DNA of 63,708 nt from Akkermansia muciniphila (GCA_945860285.1 CAMAQB010000007.1:1-63708); one strand, 5' to 3'; shown: positions 45,291-53,996, counted from the stretch's first letter. A program made the numbers and translations. Notes: generated by a model not told the origin, from the sequence alone.

Positions 45291-46778
45291 ATGTCATTTC
45301 TGCCGCCCAGTGATTACACGCTCACAAAACTTCTCGGTGAGAACAAGGACACGAACATTTGGCTGGCTGAGCAGGTTTCCGTTCGCCGCAATGTCGTTCT
45401 CGTTCAGTTGCGCGACCCCGAATCAGCCCAGCGCGATGATTTCATCGCTGCCGTGAGGGCCAAAGCGGCGGTGGACCATCCTTTGATCGCTTCGGTGTAT
45501 GAAGCGATCAACGATGCCAGGCTTTGCTTTTTTTCACGCGAGTGGTTGCCAGGGGAGAATCTGGCGGAAAAAATCGAGCGCCGATGCACGCTGAAACCCG
45601 CCGTGATGGCACATATTCTCAAGCGCATTGCCGAGGCGAACATGTATCTCGAGGACCGCGGCATCGCCACGGAGCCACTGCATGCTTGCGACATTTATCT
45701 CAACGAGCAAAACGTCCTGCGATTGGAAAATCTGGTGACTTCAGGAACCCGTTCACAAAAATCCTCGGAAAAAGACATCGAGGAACTTGGTAAAATGCTT
45801 CCAGCGCTGGTGGAAAGTGGAGTAACAGGCACAACCAGGATCCTGACCCTTTTGCACTGGATGTCCGGCGCAGACCCGGAACATGTCATGCACTGGAGAG
45901 AAATCCGGCAGTATGCGGATCACATCGATCAACAACTGGCCACCCCGGTCGTGACCATGAACTCCTCCACCAGGCCAAAACCAGGCGTTGTCAAACCGCC
46001 CGACCCTCGGTTCAAGTATGTCATCGGCGCGGCGGTTCTGCTGGCCGGAGTCGCCGCGATGGCGATCGCCAACAAAACCATGCAGCGAAAAACAAAAGCC
46101 GTGTCCGTTGTCTCGACCGAACCCATACTTGTCAAGGTGGGAACCCACCCTGGACCTGACGGCATCGATGTTCCGTTGCGCCAATTCTGGCTATCCCCTC
46201 ATGAAGTAACCATCGGGGAATACCAACAATTTCTGAAAGCACTGGCACTGCTTCCCGCCGATCAACGCACGGTCTACGACCATGAAGACCAGACTGCTTC
46301 AAAAAAATCACACGCTCCCGAGCAGTGGGATGAGATCACCGCAGCCACTGAAGCACGGCAATTGTGGAAGAGCAGAAAAATGAGCCCTGACTGCCCGGTC
46401 AGCGGGGTGGACTGGTGGGATGCCTACGCATACTGCGAGTGGAAGCGCGGCCGCCTGCCGACCCAGGAGGAATGGCATGCCGCGATGCGCCTTCAAACCG
46501 AGAACCCCCGTGTCCTGAAACCAGGCGTCTGGGGAGATGTGCAATCACTTGACTGCAACAAAGCCGGCTTCTTCGGCATGGCAGGGGGCGTGTCCGAATG
46601 GACCAGAAAACCCGCAGGCAACCCATCCAATCCACTCGGCGCGCGTGAATGGGTTCTCATTGGCGCTTCGTATGCCCGACCTGAAAATGGCGCACTTGCC
46701 AGGGAGTGGACGATGAATCGCGATTTGAAACGGGAGGATCTCGGCTTTCGCATCGCTTACGATCATCTCAGCGAGTGA
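45291..46778 (+). CDS. pseudokinase - transmembrane - FGE-like fusion
   Basis: This is a 495-residue protein. The first 230 residues follow the outline of a bacterial Ser/Thr kinase (YTLTKLLGENKDTNIWLAEQ as the P-loop strand, DHPLIASVYEA, EWLPGENLAEKI), but the glycine loop is broken, the VAIK lysine is missing (VVLVQL), HRDxxxxN is replaced by EPLHACDIYLN, and no DFG is seen. This points to an inactive kinase. A transmembrane helix (about 244-262) leads to a formylglycine-generating-enzyme-like (SUMF1) domain (HEVTIGEYQQFLKAL, CPVSGVDWWDAYAYCEWKRGRLPTQEEWHAAM, GFRIAY). That domain has no cysteine in the final catalytic region, so it is probably a ligand-binding version. Start chosen at ATG 45291. 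It is divergent from the ECF sigma operon. Confidence 0.75.
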   Translation: MSFLPPSDYTLTKLLGENKDTNIWLAEQVSVRRNVVLVQLRDPESAQRDDFIAAVRAKAAVDHPLIASVYEAINDARLCFFSREWLPGENLAEKIERRCTLKPAVMAHILKRIAEANMYLEDRGIATEPLHACDIYLNEQNVLRLENLVTSGTRSQKSSEKDIEELGKMLPALVESGVTGTTRILTLLHWMSGADPEHVMHWREIRQYADHIDQQLATPVVTMNSSTRPKPGVVKPPDPRFKYVIGAAVLLAGVAAMAIANKTMQRKTKAVSVVSTEPILVKVGTHPGPDGIDVPLRQFWLSPHEVTIGEYQQFLKALALLPADQRTVYDHEDQTASKKSHAPEQWDEITAATEARQLWKSRKMSPDCPVSGVDWWDAYAYCEWKRGRLPTQEEWHAAMRLQTENPRVLKPGVWGDVQSLDCNKAGFFGMAGGVSEWTRKPAGNPSNPLGAREWVLIGASYARPENGALAREWTMNRDLKREDLGFRIAYDHLSE

Positions 46779-46832
46779 TCCGTGGCGTTACTGCTTTTCG
46801 CATGATGGCACACGCATCACCCGTCAACAAGA

Positions 46833-46854
46833 CAGCCCTGGAAAACCAGGGCTG
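46833..46854. terminator. perfect 9-bp hairpin between convergent genes
   Basis: CAGCCCTGG (46833-46841), loop AAAA, CCAGGGCTG (46846-46854). It lies 55 bp after the pseudokinase-FGE stop and 35 bp after the HU stop on the other strand, so it can serve both. Only a weak T-rich tract follows on either side. Confidence 0.7.
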
Positions 46855-46888
46855 CATTGTATTCGGCTAGAGGGTTTGCAAGTGACAA

Positions 46889-47164
46889 TTACAAGGCAGA
46901 TTTCAAGCTGCTTGAAACTTTGAACCCGACCGATTTGGATGCCGCGATTTTCATCGATTCACCAGTTTTGGGGTTGCGACCCATACGGGCGGCACGTTTC
47001 TTTACAGAGAACGTTCCAAATCCAATGAGTTGCACTTTTTTTGTTTTCTTGATTCCCGACGCGATGGCATCAAGAACATTGTTAACGGCATCTTCGGCGG
47101 ACCGCTTGGTCGCGTCTTTGCCCATAGCTTTTTGAACGGTATCAATGAGTTCGGCTTTATTCAT
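46889..47164 (-). CDS. hup: HU family DNA-binding protein
   Basis: This is a small nucleoid protein of 91 residues that bends DNA as a dimer. It has the standard order: helical dimerisation part (MNKAELIDTVQKAMGKDATKRSAEDAVNNVLDAI), the strand VQLIGFGTFSVKKRAARMGRNP with the DNA-binding arm containing the invariant RNPKTG (Pro in the intercalating position), and a C-terminal helix. Length and motif are fully normal. It is followed by a bidirectional hairpin. Upstream is a 260-bp region without genes that presumably holds its promoter. Confidence 0.95.
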   Translation of the reverse strand: MNKAELIDTVQKAMGKDATKRSAEDAVNNVLDAIASGIKKTKKVQLIGFGTFSVKKRAARMGRNPKTGESMKIAASKSVGFKVSSSLKSAL

Positions 47165-47426
47165 GGCGCGACAGCATTGTCGAATCCCCCTTGAATTGAC
47201 AAGAGAAAATCGTTTTTTGAGAGTTTTTTTTTAAACGAGCGAAGGAGAATAGCTTCTTGACAATGCCAATTTTTTCCTTTCTGCAACAGGCTCGCAGACT
47301 CCCGCGCTGATGATTCAGATAGATTCGCATCCGTCGGATCGGAAGAAAGAACGCGCTGCGAAGTGATCCAACCCGGTGCGGCGGATCTCTGAAATACTAA
47401 TTTCATAGTAACAAATGCACATGCCT

Positions 47427-48407
47427 TCATGGTGCGTTTGACGCGAAATGCAGGCGGCAAAAATCCAGTCGCTCCCTGGCAGACTCACCGGGTCTTTCAT
47501 TCCTGCGTGCAAGCGCCGCCTCAAGACGCGGTTGCAAGCCAATGCCACAGGCCATTTGAATCGCCAGACCGGGGCGGGCGTTCACTTCGATCATCAACGG
47601 CCCCCTTGTTTCATCGAGCATCAAATCCACGCCAAGGTAACCCATCCCGGTCATGTCATAACAAGTCCCCGCGATTTCGAGGATCTTGTCCCATTCCGGA
47701 ACCTGCAAACCTGCAAGCGGTGCGTCCAGGTCGGGGTGCCGGAAGATAATTTTCCCCCGATGGACGGCTCGGGTCGTCACACCGGTCGCAAGATCGATCC
47801 CTACACCCAGCGCGCCCTGATGGAGGTTGGCCCGACCATCCGATTCACTCGTCGCGGCACGCAGCATTGCCAGAACAGGGTAGCCATGCAGCAAAACAAT
47901 GCGGATGTCGGGTGCTCCTTGAAAGCTGATGCCTCGGAATGCCTGCGCGGTGGTGACACGATATTCCACCATGGCGCAATCGCGGTTGCCGCCCAGACTG
48001 TGGAGACCGGCGAGAATGTTGGATGCGTGATTGCGCAGATCTTCCCCGCACAGACGTGCGCCGCTCGGTTTCACAAAAAAGCCCAGATCACAATGATCGA
48101 CCACCAGAACTCCCCGTCCGCCGCTGCCGCGCGCTGGTTTGATCACAAATGAATCATGGCCTGAAAGATTTTCGACAAGAGTGCGCACTTCGTGAGGGCT
48201 TTCCATGATCAAAAAACTTTCCGGCACTGCCAATCCGTTTGCCTTTGCAAGCTCTTTGGTCAGGATTTTATCATCGACCCGTTGATAATACCTGCGTGGA
48301 TTGTTGGGCGACAAGTATCGCGCGTTGCGCATGTTGATGCCGAGAACTCCCATGCTGCGAAGCTCCCGCGGCGTGAGCATCAGGGAATGCCACCACTTTG
48401 CCTTCAT
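47427..48407 (-). CDS. alpha-L-glutamate ligase-like ATP-grasp protein (RimK-related)
   Basis: This is a 326-residue ATP-grasp enzyme. Motifs include DDKILTKELAKANGLAVPES, FVIKPARGSGGRGVLVV (nucleotide lysine and glycine loop), AMVEYRV, APDIRIVLLHGYPVLAMLRAAT, LGVDLMLDE and MIEVNARPG (Mg-binding Glu/Asn). This is the RimK-related group that forms amide bonds between a carboxylate and an amino acid. It is the last gene of a three-gene set with the inactive transglutaminase-7TM protein (one base away) and a retropepsin-like protease, a conserved set predicted to make and cut a peptide-like tag. The actual substrate is unknown. Confidence 0.85.
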   Translation of the reverse strand: MKAKWWHSLMLTPRELRSMGVLGINMRNARYLSPNNPRRYYQRVDDKILTKELAKANGLAVPESFLIMESPHEVRTLVENLSGHDSFVIKPARGSGGRGVLVVDHCDLGFFVKPSGARLCGEDLRNHASNILAGLHSLGGNRDCAMVEYRVTTAQAFRGISFQGAPDIRIVLLHGYPVLAMLRAATSESDGRANLHQGALGVGIDLATGVTTRAVHRGKIIFRHPDLDAPLAGLQVPEWDKILEIAGTCYDMTGMGYLGVDLMLDETRGPLMIEVNARPGLAIQMACGIGLQPRLEAALARRNERPGESARERLDFCRLHFASNAP

Positions 48408-48408
48408 T

Positions 48409-49953
48409 TCAGATTTGGGTGAAATTGCGGAAACGATGGAGTTCGCTCAAACGATACCCGGAATAGCGACCGATCATAAGGATCGCAGCCAAAACGATCA
48501 GCAACAGCTCGGGAAAATATTGCGCAGAATACTGGATTTGCGGAACCCTCATTACCAGGTAGGCGACCACCGCGACAAACACCGATCCCGCCACCTGCAT
48601 GAGGGCGCTGCGTTTGCCTTCCTCCTCCCAAATCAACGACATGCGTTCGATCGTCCACGCAATGATGATCATCGGAAACAAAGTGACTTTGAGAACCCCG
48701 TGAATGCCCAGGCGCCAACTCAGCAGACTCATCACCACCATCAGCAGTGTGACGATCACCACACAGGCCGCCACGCGGGGCACGACCAGCAAATTCATGC
48801 TGGAAAGAAAAAAACGGAAATACAATCCCGCCGCAACGATGATCGAGAACATTGCGATGCCCGAACCCAGAGGCATCTCGAGAAATGCAAGGGCCAGCAA
48901 AACCGGCATGAATGTTCCCAACGTGGGCAAGCCCACGATGTTCCGCAGAATCACCACAACAAACGCTCCGAGCGGAATCAGCACCACATAGCGGAACACC
49001 GCCTGCTCGGATACGGGAAGTCCGAGGATCGTCGAGGCGAACAGCGGCGAATCCCTCAGCTCCTGCATCTGCTTCAGGGAAATCATGTCTTTCACCACGG
49101 TGAAGATCACCTTCGATTTGTCGCCACCCTGCACTTCCAGCAGCGCACCGCCACCCCGTTTCCAAACACAGATGTTGTCGCTCCGCAAACTCACATTCGG
49201 CTGGGCGGGATTTTTCACCTTCCATGTCCTGCCGTCGCAATACTCGATCAAGGGAATCGCTTCCTGCGGCTCCCGAACATCAAGTTTGACCCCGTGGGCA
49301 AGGCGCGCCGGAATGCCGGCCATTTCGAGCAGATCGATCCCCATGACAACAAGGAGATCCTCTGCCCTGCTGTGTTCGACTTTCTCATAATGGCGTCGCA
49401 GCAGCAAATTCTCTTGAGCGGTGCTTTCCGCGGAAAGCTGCAACAAAAGGTGGGTGAAAAAAGTATCGGCATCCGACGATGCGGCCCGCGAGCGGGCGAT
49501 GATCCCTCGTGCGGCTTTCTCGACGGAGCCACTGAGTCCCGGCGGGCTCGCCACAGGGACCGGACCCAGCGACTCGATGCCGCTGCCGCCTGTCCTGAAA
49601 CGCTCGGGGAATCGCACACGGAAATAGAGAGAATGCGAGCCTTCGGCAGGTTGCTGTGCCGACCAAACCGCCTTCACGCCTGGAACAGTGGTGTCCAGCA
49701 CATAGCCGAAACCAAGCGATCCAGCTTCCTGGCCGATGTTTTCATCCCTCGCAGCGGGAGGGAGTGACAATTTCACGGTGACCGGCTGCGGCAGGGAAGT
49801 CAAAAGTGATACCTTCGCTTCAATCAGCCAGGAAGTGGATTTTTGTCCCACCAGCAAAGGCACGCCAAGCTTCAGGTGTTTGTAGAGAGCTATGCCCGAA
49901 CCGGCGAGACAGAGAGTCACGACAGTGATAACCAAGCGCAGCTTAGGGGACAT
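48409..49953 (-). CDS. inactive transglutaminase fused to 7 transmembrane helices
   Basis: This is a 514-residue membrane protein. One N-terminal transmembrane helix, a periplasmic domain of about 290 residues with a transglutaminase-like outline (LLRRHYEKVEHSRAEDLLVVMGIDLLEMAGIPARLAHGVKLD, then LIEYCDGRTWKVKNP) but without an obvious Cys-His-Asp triad, and a C-terminal bundle of about seven helices. The combination is known from families that travel with RimK-like ligases and retropepsin-like proteases. It probably presents or senses the substrate of the neighbouring ligase at the membrane. The stop is one base before the ligase start. Confidence 0.8.
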   Translation of the reverse strand: MSPKLRLVITVVTLCLAGSGIALYKHLKLGVPLLVGQKSTSWLIEAKVSLLTSLPQPVTVKLSLPPAARDENIGQEAGSLGFGYVLDTTVPGVKAVWSAQQPAEGSHSLYFRVRFPERFRTGGSGIESLGPVPVASPPGLSGSVEKAARGIIARSRAASSDADTFFTHLLLQLSAESTAQENLLLRRHYEKVEHSRAEDLLVVMGIDLLEMAGIPARLAHGVKLDVREPQEAIPLIEYCDGRTWKVKNPAQPNVSLRSDNICVWKRGGGALLEVQGGDKSKVIFTVVKDMISLKQMQELRDSPLFASTILGLPVSEQAVFRYVVLIPLGAFVVVILRNIVGLPTLGTFMPVLLALAFLEMPLGSGIAMFSIIVAAGLYFRFFLSSMNLLVVPRVAACVVIVTLLMVVMSLLSWRLGIHGVLKVTLFPMIIIAWTIERMSLIWEEEGKRSALMQVAGSVFVAVVAYLVMRVPQIQYSAQYFPELLLIVLAAILMIGRYSGYRLSELHRFRNFTQI

Positions 49954-49962
49954 TCAATTGCC

Positions 49963-50670
49963 TTAACGAAAGATTTTATCGTCAGCCAGAAAGGTTCTTG
50001 CCGGATCAACCCAGCCGAGGATTCTGAGCGCAGACCGCCCCAGAAGAACAGGGCAGAGCATGTTTTTGCGATCGTTCAAGGTAAATTCCGCTCTGACGCT
50101 GCGTTCTCCAATGAGAAAATTCAAACGCACCACGCTGCGTCGTTCCGTGAGGCCACCGGGTTCCTTGATCTCGGCCGTTCGCGCCAAGAGAGCCTCCATG
50201 ACGTGGCGTTTGCCCCCCACCACTCCCGGCGCGGTAATGACAAACCTCACCCATTTCTGGCCATCGCGCTCAAACAGTTTTTCCTCCTCCGCGTGAAGGG
50301 AGCTCGTGAGGGCTCCGGTATCCAGTTTCGCAGCCATTTCATCGGGAATGTCGGCGATTTTCACCTTTTCCAACCATCCGAAGATCTGCAGGGGGTCGGA
50401 ACTGACTGGTCGGTCCGAATTCGCCGTCTGCTTCGCTTCTCTATTTTCCGTAAACAGTTCCTCGTCCGCCACCGGACCACCTTGATGAGCGTCAACCGGA
50501 TTGCTTGCAAGCACAATGGCCTGCGGAGGTTGCGCCGCAGCCGTAACGGATTCTCGCGGACCAGTTTGGCCGGACGGAACCACATTCTCATCGGCGGCTG
50601 AGACCGGGGCCGTGGCTACCACGGCAAAAAGAAAGCCTCTAACCCAACATGTCAATTCAGGTGACGTCAT
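49963..50670 (-). CDS. secreted retropepsin-like aspartic protease
   Basis: This is a 235-residue exported protein. After a signal peptide (VRGFLFAVVATAPVSAA) and a low-complexity linker comes a single retropepsin-like domain with the catalytic DTGA (Asp117), the strand VRFVITAPG, RRSVVRLNFLIGERSVRAEFTLNDR and the late MLCPVLLGRSAL, as in the family once called 'ATP-dependent zinc protease'. Such enzymes act as dimers. It starts the three-gene set with the transglutaminase-7TM protein (9 bp gap) and the ATP-grasp ligase, and may remove what the ligase adds. That last point is an inference from conserved gene order. Confidence 0.8.
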   Translation of the reverse strand: MTSPELTCWVRGFLFAVVATAPVSAADENVVPSGQTGPRESVTAAAQPPQAIVLASNPVDAHQGGPVADEELFTENREAKQTANSDRPVSSDPLQIFGWLEKVKIADIPDEMAAKLDTGALTSSLHAEEEKLFERDGQKWVRFVITAPGVVGGKRHVMEALLARTAEIKEPGGLTERRSVVRLNFLIGERSVRAEFTLNDRKNMLCPVLLGRSALRILGWVDPARTFLADDKIFR

Positions 50671-50745
50671 GATGCAAAAGAACTACCTATGTCATTCTAG
50701 GAATAACACAACGCAAAAGTCGGATTTTCGACAAGCTCCGATTGC

Positions 50746-51531
50746 TTACCGCGAAGCAACTGGCGTTTTGGGTCCGTTCGCTTTCAAAGAAGCATCGGAC
50801 TGGGCTTTGGCCCATGTGGCGTATTCGGCAGCCTCGATCACTTCCATCGTGCCTACCATGTTGCCATGCCCCTCCCCGCAGAGCTGCGCGCAAACGACGG
50901 ATGTTTCCAACGTTTTGATAGGAGTGAACCACATCGGGATTTCCGAACCCGGAATTGCGTCCTGCTGGATTCTCATCGGCACGATGCAAAAATTATGAAT
51001 CACGTCCTTGCTACAAATATTGAGGATGGCAGGAACCTTTTTGGGCAGCTTGAGGATCGGGCTGGTGAAGTCGTCCATGCCATTCGGGTCGCTGCGATCA
51101 ATGCCCAGTTCATTGGTGCCGGAAATCAGAAATGGATCGATGCGTCCGAATTTTCCGTCAGCACCTGGATAATGGTAGGTCCAACCGAACTGCCAGCCGA
51201 CCACGCGAACGCGAACATGCTCTTCTTGAACGACCTGCTTGAAGGTGTCCGTGCGCTCTCTCCACAACGGCAGCGCGAAACCCGACAGCAACACTGCCTC
51301 GACGATGATCACCGCGATTTCGATGTGCGAAGTGACGTGGTTGGTCACCCCGTGATAGTCGGCCTTGCGGTTGGCCCCCTTGCGGAAACGAACCAGAGTC
51401 ACGACCAAATACAACGACCAGCCAACAAACAAAGCGATCATGAACCAGTGAACGACATCGATCAAATGGTCCACCTGGGGACCGTGGGCGGAAAAACATT
51501 CGGGAATACCGAGAAACTTGGATGGCGACAT
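50746..51531 (-). CDS. coxB: cytochrome c oxidase subunit II
   Basis: This subunit accepts electrons from cytochrome c through a CuA centre. The 261 residues hold two N-terminal transmembrane helices (about 26-48 and 70-90), the aromatic strand VVGWQFGWTYHYPG (111-123), and the CuA site formed by His179 (DVIHNF) and CAQLCGEGHGNM with Cys214, Cys218, His222 and Met225. There is no fused cytochrome c domain, so this is not a caa3-style subunit II. It is the last gene of the oxidase operon. It is unusual that subunit II follows, rather than precedes, subunit I. Confidence 0.95.
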   Translation of the reverse strand: MSPSKFLGIPECFSAHGPQVDHLIDVVHWFMIALFVGWSLYLVVTLVRFRKGANRKADYHGVTNHVTSHIEIAVIIVEAVLLSGFALPLWRERTDTFKQVVQEEHVRVRVVGWQFGWTYHYPGADGKFGRIDPFLISGTNELGIDRSDPNGMDDFTSPILKLPKKVPAILNICSKDVIHNFCIVPMRIQQDAIPGSEIPMWFTPIKTLETSVVCAQLCGEGHGNMVGTMEVIEAAEYATWAKAQSDASLKANGPKTPVASR

Positions 51532-51542
51532 AAGGAATATGG

Positions 51543-51770
51543 TTAAAAGGACTGGTTCTGGTGGGACAATGAATGTTCGGCAAGCAGGCTTAGTTCCTCC
51601 TCACGGGAACATTTTTTCGCCCTGATGGCGAGACGCACCATGAAGAATGCGACGAGCCCCACCATCGCGAGGATCACGATCAAGAGGAAAAAGATCGACC
51701 AGCCCACGGCATCGGAGCCGCCCAGGGCACTGTTGTTCTGACAGGTTACACAGGCAAACATCGTCATCAT
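51543..51770 (-). CDS. small membrane protein with CxxC, in the oxidase operon
   Basis: This protein of about 75 residues starts MMTMFACVTCQNNSALGG, then has a transmembrane helix (VGWSIFFLLIVILAMVGLVAFFMV) and a charged tail. The CVTC pair sits in front of the helix and could bind copper or form a disulfide. The open frame is longer upstream, but the ATG at 51770 follows immediately after the stop of the previous gene. No family is recognised. Operon context suggests a role in oxidase assembly or stability. Confidence 0.65.
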   Translation of the reverse strand: MMTMFACVTCQNNSALGGSDAVGWSIFFLLIVILAMVGLVAFFMVRLAIRAKKCSREEELSLLAEHSLSHQNQSF

Positions 51771-51771
51771 A

Positions 51772-51972
51772 TTACAGGTAGATTTTCGAGGCTTTTTTCC
51801 AGAAATACACTCCATATAGCGGTGAAAGGAACAATCCGGCGACACCACACCAACCGACGAAGGGAACAAATGCGGATCGTTCCTCGGCAAAACCGAACGC
51901 CCAAGCCGCGAAAAACGCGCTCAACAGAAACGTGAAGGTTACAAACACGATGTGGAATGATTTAAGAGACAT
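51772..51972 (-). CDS. small two-span membrane protein in the oxidase operon
   Basis: This is a 66-residue protein with two hydrophobic segments (FHIVFVTFTFLLSAFFAAWAFGF and FVPFVGWCGVAGLFLSPLYGVYFW) and a short lysine-rich tail. It lies 18 bp after the subunit IV stop. I do not recognise a family. Small helical subunits of this size are common in heme-copper oxidase operons. Confidence 0.65.
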   Translation of the reverse strand: MSLKSFHIVFVTFTFLLSAFFAAWAFGFAEERSAFVPFVGWCGVAGLFLSPLYGVYFWKKASKIYL

Positions 51973-51990
51973 AGCGGAATGGAATCAAAA

Positions 51991-52338
51991 TTATTCGGGC
52001 AGGCCGAGATTGAACCCTTGGAAGTGAATCGGATCACTCTTGGCAAACATGAACAGGAAAATCATGAACGCGAAGAACACAAGGGCTCCGAAGAAAATCC
52101 AATAGATCGCCTTCTTCTCATGATTCAAGTGCATGAAAACGTAAGCCACCAGCGTTGACTTGAAGGTGGCGATCGACAGCCCGAGCATCATGTCCCATTT
52201 GTCGAAGCCATGGTCGCCGACATCCAAGGCCGGAATCACCGCAACCGCGACGGTCACGCCAGTGAAAATGAAGAGAATCAGACCGATCGCGACGTAGATC
52301 TTGGCGGTTTTTTTGATGTGTTCTATGGAGTCAGCCAT
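51991..52338 (-). CDS. cytochrome c oxidase subunit IV (prokaryotic type)
   Basis: This is a 115-residue protein with three transmembrane helices (KIYVAIGLILFIFTGVTVAVAV, MMLGLSIATFKSTLVAYVFMHL, AIYWIFFGALVFFAFMIFLFMFA). The ATFKSTLVAYVFMHL segment is the signature of the bacterial COX4/CyoD-like group found with caa3-type oxidases. It lies between the subunit III and two small membrane protein genes, all in the same direction. Its role is structural, stabilising the CuB site region, as known for the family. Confidence 0.85.
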   Translation of the reverse strand: MADSIEHIKKTAKIYVAIGLILFIFTGVTVAVAVIPALDVGDHGFDKWDMMLGLSIATFKSTLVAYVFMHLNHEKKAIYWIFFGALVFFAFMIFLFMFAKSDPIHFQGFNLGLPE

Positions 52339-52372
52339 GGTGATAAAAAGAATGTCGTTGCGGGAAATCGGG

Positions 52373-53956
52373 TTACATCAAATACAAAATCGGGAACAGG
52401 AAGATCCAGACCAGGTCGACGAAGTGCCAGAACAGTCCGCCTACTTCCACACGGTTGGCGAGCCATTCGGGATTACTGAGATACATTTTCCTACCCCGGA
52501 AGAGATAATAACCGAGCACAGCCGCACCGCCGACCACGTGCAGACCGTGAAGGAAGGTCATGGTGAAATAGATTGCATAATAAGTGTTCCAAGCCGGGGT
52601 GAATTTTCCGCTCAGGAAAACCAGCTCGCGCGGAACGTGCAGGTGGGGAAATGTATGATGCTCGGCGCGGGATTTGTAATCAGGTCCTTTGAACTCCTCG
52701 AGCATATTGAACTTCTGTTCGCCCTTGCCGACACCCTCTGCTTTTGCAACAAAGTCCTTCCAGCCGATGCGGTAGCGTTCGGTGAGCGTCGGAACCCGAT
52801 TTGCCTTGCCATGCTCATCGACGCCGTATTTGTCGAGCAGCTCTTTCTCCAGTGCGACCATTTGCTCCTTGTTCCATTCCCAAGCCTCTTTCGCTTCCTC
52901 GCTGTGCTTGATCAGCCAGGTGTTCTCAATCGCAACCTCCGGATCAACGCCTTTTTTTTCCGCCTGCATGACCACATGACGGAAGTCGATGGCATCAAGG
53001 TTGTGAAATGCGACCGGGCTCTCCTCTAGAGCGCCGTCGATCACCGTGTCGTCGCGCAACCGCGACTGCGTCGCCCCCTCCTTGATGTCGCGATGTTTGA
53101 ACCACAGCAGCGCGGGAGGATCCAGCAGAAAGCTGATGCTCGAGGCCTCGGGCTTCAATTGTGATGCGATGCTTGCGGGATCCACATTGACAGCGGAGGC
53201 GATCTGCCAGCCTTTTTTGCCGGCGTTTTCCGCTTTGTCTTTTGCCGTCTTCCACTCGGCGCGAAGGGCATCCGTCCGGACTTCCGCATTGTTTGCACGG
53301 GCATCCAAGTGAATTTTCTGGATTTTCCGCAGAAGAGCCAGCGTCAGTTCCGAGCCTTTGGTTACCGTGTCACCATCCAGTTTCAAATCCTCCGCCAGCA
53401 CCACCTTCGATTTAGCATCCGCCGCCTGGCGAATTACCTCTTCGACCCAGGGTTTGTGGTAGCGCACGGTGCTGAAACTCACTTTCTCCGCCTTCACCAA
53501 AATCACATCGGCCTCCACCTTTTCGCCCTTTTTGTCCTTTGCGTGTTCCGATTTGTCAAGGTGACCCTCGAGGATGGTATAGTCACTCAGCCGCACGGCT
53601 TGGTGATGCCATTTGACATTGTATTCCAATGCCTTCAAGCCCATGAAAATGGCGGCACACATCACGGTCAGCGACATGCAGATCTGGAACATCCGCCATT
53701 TGCGCAATTTAAGGCCGACCCAGGCGAAGACCACTGTCACCGACGAAAAGATCAGCACGAAGGTATTGATCAAACCGGGCATCACCGGCAGGGCGCGCTC
53801 GGGCCATGGATAGTCGGCTCCGAGGCGAAGGTAAATGTAGGAAGAAAAGAATCCGCCGAAAAGCATCACCTCCGATGCCAGGAACAGCCAGATGGCGATT
53901 TTGGAATTCACCATTCCAGTGTCCTTGCGAGGCGTGTAAATATAAGGAATTTCCAT
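52373..53956 (-). CDS. coxC: cytochrome c oxidase subunit III with a large soluble insertion
   Basis: This 527-residue protein is about twice the usual length. The N-terminal three helices are normal (SKIAIWLFLASEVMLFGGFFSSYIYLR, FVLIFSSVTVVFAWVGLKLR, FQICMSLTVMCAAIFMGLKALEYN) and the last two resume at about residue 454 (YYAIYFTMTFLHGLHVVGGAAV, GGLFWHFVDLVWIFLFPILYLM), including the conserved HGLHV and WHFVD. Between about 120 and 453 lies a charged, mainly helical, lysine- and alanine-rich stretch with no membrane segment. The reading frame is continuous and in phase on both sides, so this is an insertion rather than an assembly join. The insert's function is unknown. Start chosen at ATG 53956 (MEIPYIYTPRKDTG). 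Confidence 0.9.
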   Translation of the reverse strand: MEIPYIYTPRKDTGMVNSKIAIWLFLASEVMLFGGFFSSYIYLRLGADYPWPERALPVMPGLINTFVLIFSSVTVVFAWVGLKLRKWRMFQICMSLTVMCAAIFMGLKALEYNVKWHHQAVRLSDYTILEGHLDKSEHAKDKKGEKVEADVILVKAEKVSFSTVRYHKPWVEEVIRQAADAKSKVVLAEDLKLDGDTVTKGSELTLALLRKIQKIHLDARANNAEVRTDALRAEWKTAKDKAENAGKKGWQIASAVNVDPASIASQLKPEASSISFLLDPPALLWFKHRDIKEGATQSRLRDDTVIDGALEESPVAFHNLDAIDFRHVVMQAEKKGVDPEVAIENTWLIKHSEEAKEAWEWNKEQMVALEKELLDKYGVDEHGKANRVPTLTERYRIGWKDFVAKAEGVGKGEQKFNMLEEFKGPDYKSRAEHHTFPHLHVPRELVFLSGKFTPAWNTYYAIYFTMTFLHGLHVVGGAAVLGYYLFRGRKMYLSNPEWLANRVEVGGLFWHFVDLVWIFLFPILYLM

Positions 53957-53996
53957 AGCAGCTTGAGAGAGATGATTGGCTCGGGCGATGTCCTGA

